In this document: positions 8,074 to 16,048 of the stretch, piece by piece
Layout of the letters: every line of letters starts with the position of its first letter
Numbering within the stretch: position 1 is the stretch's first letter
Assembly (NCBI RefSeq): GCF_036053395.1
Contig: NZ_CP107942.1
Span: 586,501 to 650,500 of the forward strand
Reading direction: 5' to 3'
Origin: Actinoplanes sp. NBC_00393
GTDB lineage: Bacteria; Actinomycetota; Actinomycetes; Mycobacteriales; Micromonosporaceae
DNA length: 64,000 bases
Program-made: the position numbers and the translations under genes
The notes under the pieces: model-generated
What the model was told of the DNA's origin: nothing
Databases searched by the model: none
The model's input: only the letters and a program-made list of their open reading frames with translations

Positions 8074-9954
8074 ATGGGTGCTTATCGGGAGGCGTACGAG
8101 CGCAGCATCACCGACCCGGACGGGTTCTGGCGGGAGGCGGCCGCCGCGATCGAGTGGGAGCGGGCGCCGGAGCGGATCCTCGACGACAGCGCGGCGCCGA
8201 TCTTCCGCTGGTTTCCCGATGCCGAGCTGAACACCTGCCACAACGCCCTGGACCGGCACGTCGGGGAGGGGCGCGGTGACCACGCGGCGCTGATCTACGA
8301 CAGCCCGGTCACCGGGACCACAAGGACCTGGTCGTACCGGGAACTGCGCGACGAAGTCGCGATCTTCGCGGGAGCGCTGCGGCGGCTGGGGGTCGAGGCC
8401 GGCGACCGCGTGGTGATCTACATGGCGATGGTGCCGGAAGCGGTCGTCGCGATGCTCGCCTGCGCCCGGCTCGGCGCGGTGCACTCGGTGGTTTTCGGCG
8501 GGTTCGGGGCGCGGGAACTGGCCGTCCGGATCGACGACGCCCGGCCGAAGGTGATCGTGGCGAGTTCGTGCGGTGTCGAGGCCGGCCGGGTGGTGCCCTA
8601 TCAGCCCATGTTGGACGCCGCGCTCGCCGAGGCCGCGCACCGGCCGAGCCACCGGGTGATCCTGCAGCGCCCGCAGGCGCCGGCGACGCTCCGGGACGGC
8701 GATCTGAGCTGGTCGGATGCGATCGCCGGGGCGCAACCGGCGCAGTGTGTGCCGGTGCGGGCCACGGATCCGCTCTACATCCTCTACACGTCGGGCACGA
8801 CCGGGCGCCCCAAGGGCGTGGTTCGCGACAACGGCGGCCATGCGGTCGCGTTGCGGTGGTCGATGGAGAAGATCTTCGGGGTACGCGCGGGCGAAGTCTT
8901 CTGGGCAGCCTCGGATGTGGGGTGGGTGGTCGGCCACTCGTACATCGTCTATGGCCCGCTGCTCGCCGGCGCGACCACGATCCTCTACGAAGGAAAGCCG
9001 GTCGGCACCCCGGATGCGGGCGCGTTCTGGCGGGTCGCCGCCGAGCACCGGGTGACCGCGATGTTCACCGCGCCGACCGCGATCCGCGCGGTCCGCAAGG
9101 AGGATCCGGACGGCAAACTTCTGGAGGGGCGCGATCTGAGCAGCCTGCGCCTGCTCTTCCTGGCGGGGGAGAGGCTGGACCCGCAGACGTACGCGTGGGC
9201 CGGCGACCTGCTCGGCATCCCGGTGATCGACAACTGGTGGCAGACCGAGACCGGCTGGCCGATCGCCGCGAGCCCGCGCGGGCTGGAGGAGCTGCCGACC
9301 CGTCCGGGTTCCCCGTCGGTGCCGATGCCCGGTTACCGGGTGCGGGTCGTCGACGAGTCCGGGACCGCGGTGCCGCCGGGCGAGGAGGGTTCGATCGTCA
9401 TCGGGTTGCCGCTGCCGCCGGGTTGCCTGCCGACCCTGTGGCAGGACGACGAGCGGTACGTGCGCTCCTACCTGACCGCCTTCCAGGGCAACTACCTGAC
9501 CGGCGACGGCGGCCGGTTCGACCCCGACGGCTACCTGTACGTGCTGGGCCGCACCGACGACGTGATCAACGTGGCCGGTCACCGCCTGTCGACCGGTGCC
9601 ATGGAGGAGGTCCTGGCGGCCCATCCCGCGGTCGCCGAGTGCGCCGTGATCGGCGTCGGTGACCTGTTGAAGGGCCAGGTGCCGCGCGGTTTCGTCGTCG
9701 TCAAGAGCGGGGTGCCGGCCGATCCGGCCCGGCTGGAGGAGGAGCTGGTGGCCCGCGTGCGGGAGCGGATCGGCCCGGTGGCCGCGCTACGCCGGGTCGA
9801 CGTCGTCGCCGCTCTCCCGAAGACCCGCTCCGGCAAGATCCTGCGCGGCACCATGCGGGGGATCGCCGACGGCCGGGACGAGCCGATCCCCTCCACGATC
9901 GAAAACCCCGACATCCTCGAGGCCCTGCGCCCAGTCCTGCGCACCCCTCGCTAG
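8074..9954 (+). CDS. prpE: Propionyl-CoA synthetase-type acyl-CoA synthetase
   Basis: 626 residues of the ANL adenylate-forming family. Visible are the acetyl/propionyl-CoA synthetase N-terminal region (DPDGFWREAAAAIEWERAP), the ATP loop YTSGTTGRPKG near residue 238, the ATP motif NWWQTETGWPI, and the C-terminal lysine motif PKTRSGK with catalytic Lys near 588. The segments WRVAAEHRVTAMFTAPTAIRAVRKEDPDG and GLPLPPGCLPTLWQDDERY fit PrpE better than Acs. It activates propionate (or acetate) to the CoA ester in the cytosol. It stands alone and ends at a hairpin-rich convergent junction. No clear ribosome site precedes ATG 8074. Confidence 0.88.
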   Translation: MGAYREAYERSITDPDGFWREAAAAIEWERAPERILDDSAAPIFRWFPDAELNTCHNALDRHVGEGRGDHAALIYDSPVTGTTRTWSYRELRDEVAIFAGALRRLGVEAGDRVVIYMAMVPEAVVAMLACARLGAVHSVVFGGFGARELAVRIDDARPKVIVASSCGVEAGRVVPYQPMLDAALAEAAHRPSHRVILQRPQAPATLRDGDLSWSDAIAGAQPAQCVPVRATDPLYILYTSGTTGRPKGVVRDNGGHAVALRWSMEKIFGVRAGEVFWAASDVGWVVGHSYIVYGPLLAGATTILYEGKPVGTPDAGAFWRVAAEHRVTAMFTAPTAIRAVRKEDPDGKLLEGRDLSSLRLLFLAGERLDPQTYAWAGDLLGIPVIDNWWQTETGWPIAASPRGLEELPTRPGSPSVPMPGYRVRVVDESGTAVPPGEEGSIVIGLPLPPGCLPTLWQDDERYVRSYLTAFQGNYLTGDGGRFDPDGYLYVLGRTDDVINVAGHRLSTGAMEEVLAAHPAVAECAVIGVGDLLKGQVPRGFVVVKSGVPADPARLEEELVARVRERIGPVAALRRVDVVAALPKTRSGKILRGTMRGIADGRDEPIPSTIENPDILEALRPVLRTPR

Positions 9955-9958
9955 CCCG

Positions 9959-10073
9959 GCTGACGGTCAGCGCTGCCTCAAGCGCTCGGAAGCAGCCCTA
10001 GCGGTCAGCCAAGGCCACACCGGCTGGCTCTCAGGGCTGTTCGCCGGGCCGCGAAACAGCACTGAGAGCCAGC
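9959..10073. repeat. 51-nt hairpin, same family as the 63-bp arrays, plus a degenerate partner
   Basis: 10023-10073 is exactly 51 nt. The arm 10023-10042 (GCTGGCTCTCAGGGCTGTT...) pairs with 10054-10073 (AAACAGCACTGAGAGCCAGC) with only two mismatches. Its outer arm GCTGGCTCT/AGAGCCAGC differs from GCTGGCGCT/AGCGCCAGC elsewhere by paired changes. At 9959-10009 a weaker 51-nt palindrome (GCTGAC...GTCAGC outside, GCTGC...GCAGC inside) sits 13 nt upstream. Both lie between convergent stops and could act in termination. Confidence 0.8.
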
Positions 10074-10078
10074 TGTCG

Positions 10079-10119
10079 GGTGTGTGGCGCCGGAGTGACC
10101 GGGCCGGGCGCCACACACC
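10079..10119. terminator. Bidirectional hairpin terminator
   Basis: A perfect 13-bp stem (GGTGTGTGGCGCC with GGCGCCACACACC) encloses a 15-nt loop, directly beside the stop of the leftward sulfatase gene and after the rightward acyl-CoA synthetase gene. It can serve both converging transcripts. Confidence 0.75.
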
Positions 10120-10122
10120 GCG

Positions 10123-12012
10123 CTAGTGGGCGGTGGAACCGAAAGCGGTCAGGAAGCGGTCCCGGAAGGCGTTCATCGGCCAGACCGGCGCGTCCGTGGC
10201 CGGCTTCAGTCCTTCGGTCCAGTTCCAGCTGCTGATCTTGTCGAGGACCGCCTGGTCCCGGGCCACGATGGTGATCGGCACGTCGTGGCTGGCGTCCTCC
10301 CCGGAGACCACCTTGGACGGCTGGTGGTCGCCGAGGAAGACCAGCACGAGGTTCTCGTCGCCGTACGTCTGCGCCCAGTCGAGCAGCGACGTGAGCGAGT
10401 ATTGGATCGACTTGCCGTACTCGGCCCGGACCTTCTTCGAGCTGCCCCAGATGTCGGCCTTCTTCGGCGCGTTCGCCACGGTCTCGTGGTAGATCGAGCC
10501 GTCACCGACCTTCTCCCAGTCCATGAACGACGGAATCGGCGCCCACGGCGTGTGACTGGAGACCAGCGGCATCTCGACCATCAGCGGCTGCCGGTCCGCC
10601 TTCTTGTATTCCAACTCGGTGAACTGCTTGAGGGTGTACTGGTCGGGCATCGGCGACCAGCTGAACTTGGGACCCTGATAGCCGAGGTTGCGCGAGTCCC
10701 AGACCCGGTTGTAGCCGTAGAACGCCCCCTCCGGCCAGGCCCGGGTGGCGCCCGGCATGACGCTCACGGTGTCCCATCCGGCCCGCTTGAACGAGCTGGT
10801 GACGGTGAGCCGGTCACTGGCGGTGAGGTTGCGGTACCGGCTCTGGCTGTTGATCCACAGGCCGGACAGCAGGGTGGAGTGGGCCAGCCAGCTGCTGCCG
10901 CCGAAGGTGGGCGACGTCAGCCAGCCGCTGCGGGCCCCGAAGCCGGCCTGCTGCAGCTGCGGCGCCCGCTCGTCCAGGACAGCGTTGACGCCGGGCGCCA
11001 GTTCCGGCGCCTCCAGGGCGTTGCGGCCGTAGCTCTCCACGAACGTGAAGATCACGTCCTTGCCGCGCAGACCGGTCAGCAGCTGGTCGCCGGTGGCGGT
11101 CCGGAACGGGTCGGCGGCCACCTCCTTGGCGAACTTCGCCTCGTCAGCGAGGCCGGCGCGTGCCTGATGGGCGCGATCCCAGGCGTAGGTCACGGTGGTC
11201 CGGGCGGCGACCGGGACGTTCGGGACGATCTGTACGCCGAGCAGGAACGTGGCCAGCCAGGCGACAGCGATCCCGCCCGCGGTGTACGCCGAGGTCCTGC
11301 GGTGACGGGCGACGAGGGCGGTGACCCGCAGGACGGACCAGGTGGTGACGGCGAGGACCACGACGACGCCGACCGCCACCCCGGCGATGGCGCCGTAGGC
11401 CGCGGTCTGGCCGTACGACTCGCGGATGAAGCCGTAGGTGTCGTCGAAGAGCACCCAGTCGAGGACCGGGTCGAACGGCCGGGCCAGGATCTCGAACCAC
11501 CCCATGTCCAGGGACTTCTCGATGACCAGCCAGCCCAGGACGACGCCGGCGATCGACGCGAGGATCAGGCGGGGGCGGCGCGGCACCGCGATGAGCAGGG
11601 CGATCCCGAGGGCGGCCTCGATCGGGATGCGGGCGAACCCGCCGGCCGAGAGGCGCTTGAGCACGTTCGGGTAGAGCAGCGCGGCGAACACGATCACGCA
11701 TGCCAGGACGGTCAAGGTGAGCGCGACCCTGGGTTGGTTCAACAGCCGGCGTACGCGCCCAGGCTGCACCGCGGCCGGTTCGGTCGCCGGCTCGTCCGCG
11801 GAGGCGGCGGGTTCCGGGACCGCCCGGTCCGGCTCGTCGGGAGCGGTGTCCGAGACTGCCCGGTCCGGCTCATGCTGAGCGTCGTCCGGGGTCTGCGGCT
11901 CGTCCGGGGTCGGCGTCGGATCGGCGAGGTCTGTCGGCTGCACGTCATGGGGAACGCATGGTCCGCCGGTTCGGTTCAGCGTGGTGACCAAATGCCTTAC
12001 CGTGTCGATCAT
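10123..12012 (-). CDS. Membrane sulfatase-like / LTA-synthase-like phosphotransferase
   Basis: Up to 629 residues. The first 105 residues are a cytosolic, Pro/Asp/Glu-rich linker with repeated DEPDRAV segments. About five membrane helices follow (roughly 107-270), then an extracytoplasmic alkaline-phosphatase-like domain with VIFTFVESYGRN (metal site), GGSSWLAHSTLLSG (expected Thr/Ser nucleophile region) and LVFLGDHQPS. This is the layout of lipoteichoic-acid synthase-type phosphoglycerol transferases, so a polar head-group transferase for a wall polymer or lipid is likely. The substrate is unknown. ATG 12012 overlaps the divergent gene's ATG; GTG 11943 is an alternative start. Confidence 0.8.
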   Translation of the reverse strand: MIDTVRHLVTTLNRTGGPCVPHDVQPTDLADPTPTPDEPQTPDDAQHEPDRAVSDTAPDEPDRAVPEPAASADEPATEPAAVQPGRVRRLLNQPRVALTLTVLACVIVFAALLYPNVLKRLSAGGFARIPIEAALGIALLIAVPRRPRLILASIAGVVLGWLVIEKSLDMGWFEILARPFDPVLDWVLFDDTYGFIRESYGQTAAYGAIAGVAVGVVVVLAVTTWSVLRVTALVARHRRTSAYTAGGIAVAWLATFLLGVQIVPNVPVAARTTVTYAWDRAHQARAGLADEAKFAKEVAADPFRTATGDQLLTGLRGKDVIFTFVESYGRNALEAPELAPGVNAVLDERAPQLQQAGFGARSGWLTSPTFGGSSWLAHSTLLSGLWINSQSRYRNLTASDRLTVTSSFKRAGWDTVSVMPGATRAWPEGAFYGYNRVWDSRNLGYQGPKFSWSPMPDQYTLKQFTELEYKKADRQPLMVEMPLVSSHTPWAPIPSFMDWEKVGDGSIYHETVANAPKKADIWGSSKKVRAEYGKSIQYSLTSLLDWAQTYGDENLVLVFLGDHQPSKVVSGEDASHDVPITIVARDQAVLDKISSWNWTEGLKPATDAPVWPMNAFRDRFLTAFGSTAH

Positions 12013-12694
12013 GAATCAGCGGGTGGACGTGGTCGTGCCGGTGGAGTCGGTGCCGAATCTGATCGTGCCGCCACTCGCCGTGACCACGGGCGGCCCGGAA
12101 GTCGATTGGGTCGACATGCCGGGTGGCGCGCTGGCCTTCCAGCGTCATCCGGTCGTGCGCCTGCCCTACGACCCGGCGAGCGCGGCCAAAGCCCGCCGAT
12201 ACCTGCGGTTGAGGCCGGTCGACCTGATCGTCCTGCCGCTTCTGGTGCTGACCGCCGTGCCGGTCTTCGTCGACCCCGAGTTCTTTCCGGGGGAGACCTT
12301 CTGGATCTGGGCCCGCCTCGCCGTGCTGATCCTCCTGTTGATTTCCACCTCGACCCGGCAGCGATGGCGGCCCAAGCAGGACCCGGTGACCGAGGCCGGG
12401 CGGGTGGTGCGGATCCCGGACCTGCCCGAAGCGGTCGCGCACGAGTGGTTGCGGCTCAACCCGGGGAGTGTGCAGATCGTCGCGAAGGGCGTACCGATCC
12501 GTCGTTTTCGCCCTGAGGTCTATGTGCTCTGGGCGATCGGCTGCCTGGCCGGAGCTGCCGGCCTGTTCGCGGCCCTCGTCCTTGATCTGGTGCCCGGTTC
12601 GTTCTGGCTCTGGGTGACCGTGCCGGCCCTGTTCTTCGCTGCCGTGGTCTGCAAGCTGAAGAGCCAGCCGCCCGGATTGCTGCTTCCTGACTGA
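12011..12694 (+). CDS. Hypothetical four-helix membrane protein
   Basis: 227 residues from ATG 12011. After about 75 soluble residues come two hydrophobic helices (VDLIVLPLLVLTAVPVFV and LAVLILLLIS), a soluble middle segment of about 60 residues, and two more helices near the C-terminus (VLWAIGCLAGAAGLFAALVLDLV and FWLWVTVPALFFAAVV). I recognise no family. It is divergent from the LTA-synthase-like gene, with start codons on opposite strands overlapping by 2 nt, so the promoters must lie inside each other's reading frames or the partner starts further in. Confidence 0.7.
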   Translation: MNQRVDVVVPVESVPNLIVPPLAVTTGGPEVDWVDMPGGALAFQRHPVVRLPYDPASAAKARRYLRLRPVDLIVLPLLVLTAVPVFVDPEFFPGETFWIWARLAVLILLLISTSTRQRWRPKQDPVTEAGRVVRIPDLPEAVAHEWLRLNPGSVQIVAKGVPIRRFRPEVYVLWAIGCLAGAAGLFAALVLDLVPGSFWLWVTVPALFFAAVVCKLKSQPPGLLLPD

Positions 12695-12724
12695 GAAGCA
12701 CTGAGCCCTGCGTCATCGTCCTCT

Positions 12725-13131
12725 GGCGGTCGCCCTGGACGGGCGCTGCTTCACCGCTGATCGCTGGGGTCGATCTGGCGCGGGAAGCTGACGAGGCCCA
12801 GCTGGACTTCGTCACGTTCGAGGACAGCTTCGGACCGCTGACCGGCGGGGGCCGCAGGCAGACGGAGGGTTGCGGGACGGCGGAGGGCCGCTGGCCGAGG
12901 GAGGGCGGCCGTGCCTGAGCAGATCATCCGCGCCGCGCATTTCCCGGGCGTAAACAACACGACGGTCCGGAGCGGTGCCGCGCAGCCCGCAGGGCCATCC
13001 GGTGGTGCTGCAGGCCGGCGACTCCACCGGCGGCCGGGAGCTCGCCGCGCAGCCAAGGAGCTTTCTCTCTAACGGCCGATCTTGCGGAGTTCTCCGGCAC
13101 CGAGGGCGTCGATTTCGTCAAGATCGGCGGA
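12725..13131 (+). pseudogene. Relic of an NtaA/SnaA-type flavin monooxygenase
   Basis: Three pieces of a luciferase-like monooxygenase of the NtaA/SnaA/DszA group can be read in different frames. First, LAVALDG near 12725. Second, LAREADEAQLDFVTFEDSFG at about 12772-12831, the usual RAGLDFVTFEDS region. Third, VPRSPQGHPVVLQAGDSTGG at about 12973-13032, the family's FMN-site region, continuing RELAAQ. The parts between are missing or scrambled, so most of the roughly 1.2-kb gene is deleted. It lies directly upstream of a LysR gene, which may once have regulated it. Confidence 0.7.
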
Positions 13132-14100
13132 ATGGAGTTACGGCAGCTCAGCTACGTCGAGGCGGTGGCCCGGTACGGCGGGTTCACCCGGGCCGCGGAA
13201 CGGCTGCACGTCGCGCAGTCGGCGGTGTCCGCGCAGATCCGGGCGCTGGAGGCGGAACTCGGGCTGGCGCTGTTCGCCCGGACCACCCGCAAGGTGGCGC
13301 TGACCCCGGCCGGGGAGCTGTTCGTGGCCCGGGCGCGGCGGGTGCTGGCCGAGTTGGACGGGGCGCGCACCGAGATCCACGAGATCACCTCGGTGGTCAA
13401 CGGGCGGGTCAGCCTGGGGGCGACCGCTGCGCTCGGGCCGTACGACCTGCCGCAGGCGCTGGCCCGGTTCCGCGACCGGTTCCCCGGCATCGCGCTGCGG
13501 CTGCGGTCCGGGCTGCTCACCGGCCTGCTCGGGGCTCTCGACGAGGGAGAACTCGACCTGGTCGTCGGGCCGCTGTACGCCGACCTGCCGGCCCGCTTCG
13601 ACGCGCTGCCGCTGGTCGACGAGCAGCTGCTGCTGGCGCTGCCGCTCGGCCACCCGCTGGCCCGGGCCGGCCGGCTCACCCTGGGCGAGGCCCGCGACGA
13701 GCCGTTCGTCAGCCTGCCGCGGGGCCTCGGGCTGCGCTGGATCCTCGAGGACGCCGCCCGCTCGGCCGGGTTCGCGCCGCGGGTGGAGTTCGAGGCGGCC
13801 GGCGCGGCCGGCATCCGGGAACTGATCGCCGCCGGGCTCGGGGTGGGCCTGCTGTCCCGGGCGGCGGCCGAGGACGCGCCCGGGCCGGCGGTGGCCGTAC
13901 GGCACCTGCACCCGACGCCGGTGCACCCGCCGATCGGGGTGATGCACAGCCGGGACCGGCCGCTCAGCCCGGCCGCGCAGTCCTGCCGGCATCATCTCGT
14001 CGAGGTGGCCGGCCGCCGGCCCGACCCCAGCCATCGCACCGAATCAGGCCCAGGCGGGGGGAGTGCCGGTGGTGACGCGGAAGGCGGGCACCTCCCATAG
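13132..14100 (+). CDS. LysR-family regulator
   Basis: 322 residues, start ATG 13132 (MELRQLSYVEAVARYGGFTRAAERLHVAQSAVSAQIRALE), the standard N-terminal winged helix-turn-helix. A periplasmic-binding-protein-like effector domain covers about residues 90-290. It ends inside the convergent neighbour, overlapping by 57 nt, and the last 30 residues are low-complexity and probably read through from an older stop. Its target is unknown. The monooxygenase relic just upstream is on the same strand, so no intact divergent target is present. Confidence 0.88.
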   Translation: MELRQLSYVEAVARYGGFTRAAERLHVAQSAVSAQIRALEAELGLALFARTTRKVALTPAGELFVARARRVLAELDGARTEIHEITSVVNGRVSLGATAALGPYDLPQALARFRDRFPGIALRLRSGLLTGLLGALDEGELDLVVGPLYADLPARFDALPLVDEQLLLALPLGHPLARAGRLTLGEARDEPFVSLPRGLGLRWILEDAARSAGFAPRVEFEAAGAAGIRELIAAGLGVGLLSRAAAEDAPGPAVAVRHLHPTPVHPPIGVMHSRDRPLSPAAQSCRHHLVEVAGRRPDPSHRTESGPGGGSAGGDAEGGHLP

Positions 14101-14874
14101 CCGGCGCGCGTAGCGCAGCAGATGCGGGTAGACGTGCAGACCCGGGTTGATGGCGCGGCCGGTGTTCGGCCCGGTGTCGTAGCGCACCAGGGTGACCCAG
14201 AGCCGGATGTCGGCCTCGGTGAGGACACCGCCGATCAGGAAGTCGGTGTGCGCGAGCCGGCCGTCGAGCAGCTCGAACGCCTCCAGCAGGGCGGAGCGGG
14301 CGGCCGCATCGTGCCGGGCGGTGTTGACGCCGTGGTTGACGGCCGGGCCGATCCAGCGGTCCAGCCGCTCGATCTCGTCGCGCAGCGCCTCCGGGTAGGT
14401 GTCCACCGGGGTGTCGGCGAGATGCCGGAAGCGGGTGGCCAGGTCGATGCCGATGCCGGTGGGGTCGGTGCTGACCACCCGGCTGGAGAAGCGGTCCCAG
14501 AGCATCGGCACGGCCACGTGCCCGTCGAAGTCGTCCTCGGTCGCCTCGTACGCCTCGCGCAGCAGTGTGAAACCGTTGACCGGGTCCGGGCCGTAGGTCT
14601 CGCGGAACGCCCAGCCGCGGGCGTCCCGGTGATCGTCGACGTACGACATCGTGACGATGTCGTGCAGGCCGGCCAGCTCGCGCGTGATCGCGACGCGGTG
14701 GGTCCATGGACAGAACCAGCCGCCGTAACAGTGGTAGCGGAACGGCCGCGCGGTGTAGGGCCCGTCCTCGGTGATGCGGGCGTGGAAGCGGGTCTCGGGT
14801 GCGGTGCGGTACTCGCCGTAGGTCGCGGTGTCTACCGGGCTGGCCAGGCGGGTCCGGGTGGAGAGGTGCGTCAT
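14044..14874 (-). CDS. Glutathionyl-hydroquinone reductase-like (Xi-class GST/YqjG family) protein
   Basis: 276 residues from ATG 14874 (a GTG at 14892 is possible; neither has an ideally spaced ribosome site). The thioredoxin-like N-terminus has GGWFCPWTHRVAITRELAG, the Cys-Pro-Trp active site of Xi-class enzymes. The all-helical C-terminal domain has FLIGGVLTEADIRLWVTLVRYD and HVYPHLLRYARRLWEVP. Known members reduce glutathionyl-hydroquinones. Actinobacteria generally use mycothiol, so the physiological thiol here is uncertain. Confidence 0.85.
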   Translation of the reverse strand: MTHLSTRTRLASPVDTATYGEYRTAPETRFHARITEDGPYTARPFRYHCYGGWFCPWTHRVAITRELAGLHDIVTMSYVDDHRDARGWAFRETYGPDPVNGFTLLREAYEATEDDFDGHVAVPMLWDRFSSRVVSTDPTGIGIDLATRFRHLADTPVDTYPEALRDEIERLDRWIGPAVNHGVNTARHDAAARSALLEAFELLDGRLAHTDFLIGGVLTEADIRLWVTLVRYDTGPNTGRAINPGLHVYPHLLRYARRLWEVPAFRVTTGTPPAWA

Positions 14875-14987
14875 GTAAACACTCTGATCCACCTCCCCGA
14901 TGAAGTCAATAAAACCTACAGGCGAAGTAGGTTTTGGCCGGGATATCTACTGGTCCTGCGGTCTGCGCTCTGGTAGATCCGTACGTC

Positions 14988-15338
14988 ATGCGCGCGTTCA
15001 ACCTGGGATTGCGGTTCGTGCTGGAGCTGTGCGCGCTGGCCGCACTGGCGTACGGCGGCTGGCACACGCCCGGGCCGCTCTGGACCCGGATCGCGGCCGC
15101 GGCCGCCCTGCCCGTGGTGGCCGCGATCGTCTGGGGCCGCTGGGTGGCCCCGAAGGCGAGCCACCCCCTGCCCGACCCGCAGCGCCTGCTCCCGGAGTGG
15201 CTGGTCTTCGGCGGCGCCACGATCGCCCTGCTCCTGACCGGCCACCCGCTGCTCGCGGCCGCGCTCGCCGTGTCGGCCGCCGTCAACCGCTGGGCCCTGC
15301 ACGCCTTGCGCACCTCGACCGGCGGCCGGCCGCTCTAG
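14988..15338 (+). CDS. DUF2568 (YrdB-like) small membrane protein
   Basis: 116 residues from ATG 14988 (MRAFNLGLRFVLELCALAALAYGGW). It has about four hydrophobic helices covering most of the chain and the motif WGRWVAPKASHPLPDPQRLLPEW characteristic of the DUF2568/YrdB group. Function is unknown. An in-frame upstream start at 14934 adds residues without similarity. Confidence 0.82.
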   Translation: MRAFNLGLRFVLELCALAALAYGGWHTPGPLWTRIAAAAALPVVAAIVWGRWVAPKASHPLPDPQRLLPEWLVFGGATIALLLTGHPLLAAALAVSAAVNRWALHALRTSTGGRPL

Positions 15339-15394
15339 CTCCACCCCGTCTGCGAGCGCTCCTAGCGGCTGCGCATCGGCATCGGCTGGAGCGG

Positions 15395-15817
15395 TCAGCC
15401 GGCGGGGTGGTGGTCGGTGCGGTGGGCGGGGTACCACTGGTCGCCGACCGGGTCGCCGGCGAGATTCCAGCTCCACGACACGGTCGGCGTGATGCGCAGA
15501 TAGAAGCCCGGGCCGACGATGCCGGCGCGCTGGATCGGGCCGGCCGCGTCGCCGTAGACGCGGATGCCGCGGGCGATGAACGGCTCGAAGGAAACCATGT
15601 CGTCGATGACCAGGGCGGCCCGGCCCCGCCCGGCAGTCACGTTCCGGAATTTCCGGGTGTGCAGCACGGACTCGCCCGGGCCGCCCACCCAGAAGACCGC
15701 GCCGTCGAACTCGAAGCTCACCGGGACCACGTCGGGCTGTTCCTCGGCGCCGACGGTGGCCAGCCGGGCGAGCGGCTGGGAACGCAGGTAGGCAATCTCT
15801 TCTTCGCTGAACGCCAC
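15395..15817 (-). CDS. PPOX-class F420-dependent oxidoreductase
   Basis: 140 residues of the split beta-barrel flavin/F420-binding fold. It shows the N-terminal motif FSEEEIAYLRSQPLARLATVGAEEQPDVVPVSFEFDG and the central KFRNVTAGRGRAALVIDD, which match the PPOX class F420-dependent family of actinobacteria. It would bind F420 and reduce an unknown substrate. The C-terminus (WSWNLAGDPVGDQWYPAHRTDH) is an extension often seen in family members. It is convergent with the DUF2568 gene. Confidence 0.83.
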   Translation of the reverse strand: MAFSEEEIAYLRSQPLARLATVGAEEQPDVVPVSFEFDGAVFWVGGPGESVLHTRKFRNVTAGRGRAALVIDDMVSFEPFIARGIRVYGDAAGPIQRAGIVGPGFYLRITPTVSWSWNLAGDPVGDQWYPAHRTDHHPAG

Positions 15818-15905
15818 GCGCCCCAGGGTAGGCGCTGATACGCGGTGAAGTCAGTGCGCCGCCGCGGCGCGAAACCGATCGACTCGTACAGGCGGACCGC
15901 CGGAC
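15818..15905 (-). pseudogene. C-terminal remnant of a GNAT acetyltransferase
   Basis: Read on the minus strand this stretch encodes PAVRLYESIGFAPRRRTDFT, then AYQRL, the usual last 25-30 residues of a GNAT N-acetyltransferase (beta-6/alpha-4 and following strand). No upstream acetyl-CoA loop (Q/RxxGxG/A) precedes it; the next 140 nt hold no in-frame continuation. I read it as a fragment left after deletion. Confidence 0.55.
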
Positions 15906-15978
15906 ATCTGCAGTCGGTCGTAGAGGTAGCCGAGGCCGGCCCAGAACAGGGTTTCCGGTCCGGCCTGCGAGATGGTGA

Positions 15979-16008
15979 TTGCCAGTAACCCCATAGATGC
16001 GATAGGAA
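15979..16008 (+). promoter_or_regulatory. Possible promoter of the sulfonate-type ABC operon
   Basis: TTGCCA at 15979-15984 and TAGGAA at 16003-16008 are 18 nt apart, 40 nt before the GTG start. The match to the sigma-70 hexamers is modest. The local sequence is AT-richer than the flanks. Confidence 0.3.
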
Positions 16009-16048
16009 TAGCGGGCATTTACGCGTACCTCTGGCCTGGAGTTTCTTT

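Noticed and set aside
7705-9624. Long minus-strand open frame
   Set aside because: It is antisense to the propionyl-CoA synthetase and continues through the hairpin array as a repetitive peptide.
10126-12516. Long plus-strand open frame of nearly 800 codons
   Set aside because: It lies antisense to the LTA-synthase-like gene, runs into the next gene in another frame, and has the Arg/Gly/Val composition of a GC-rich shadow.
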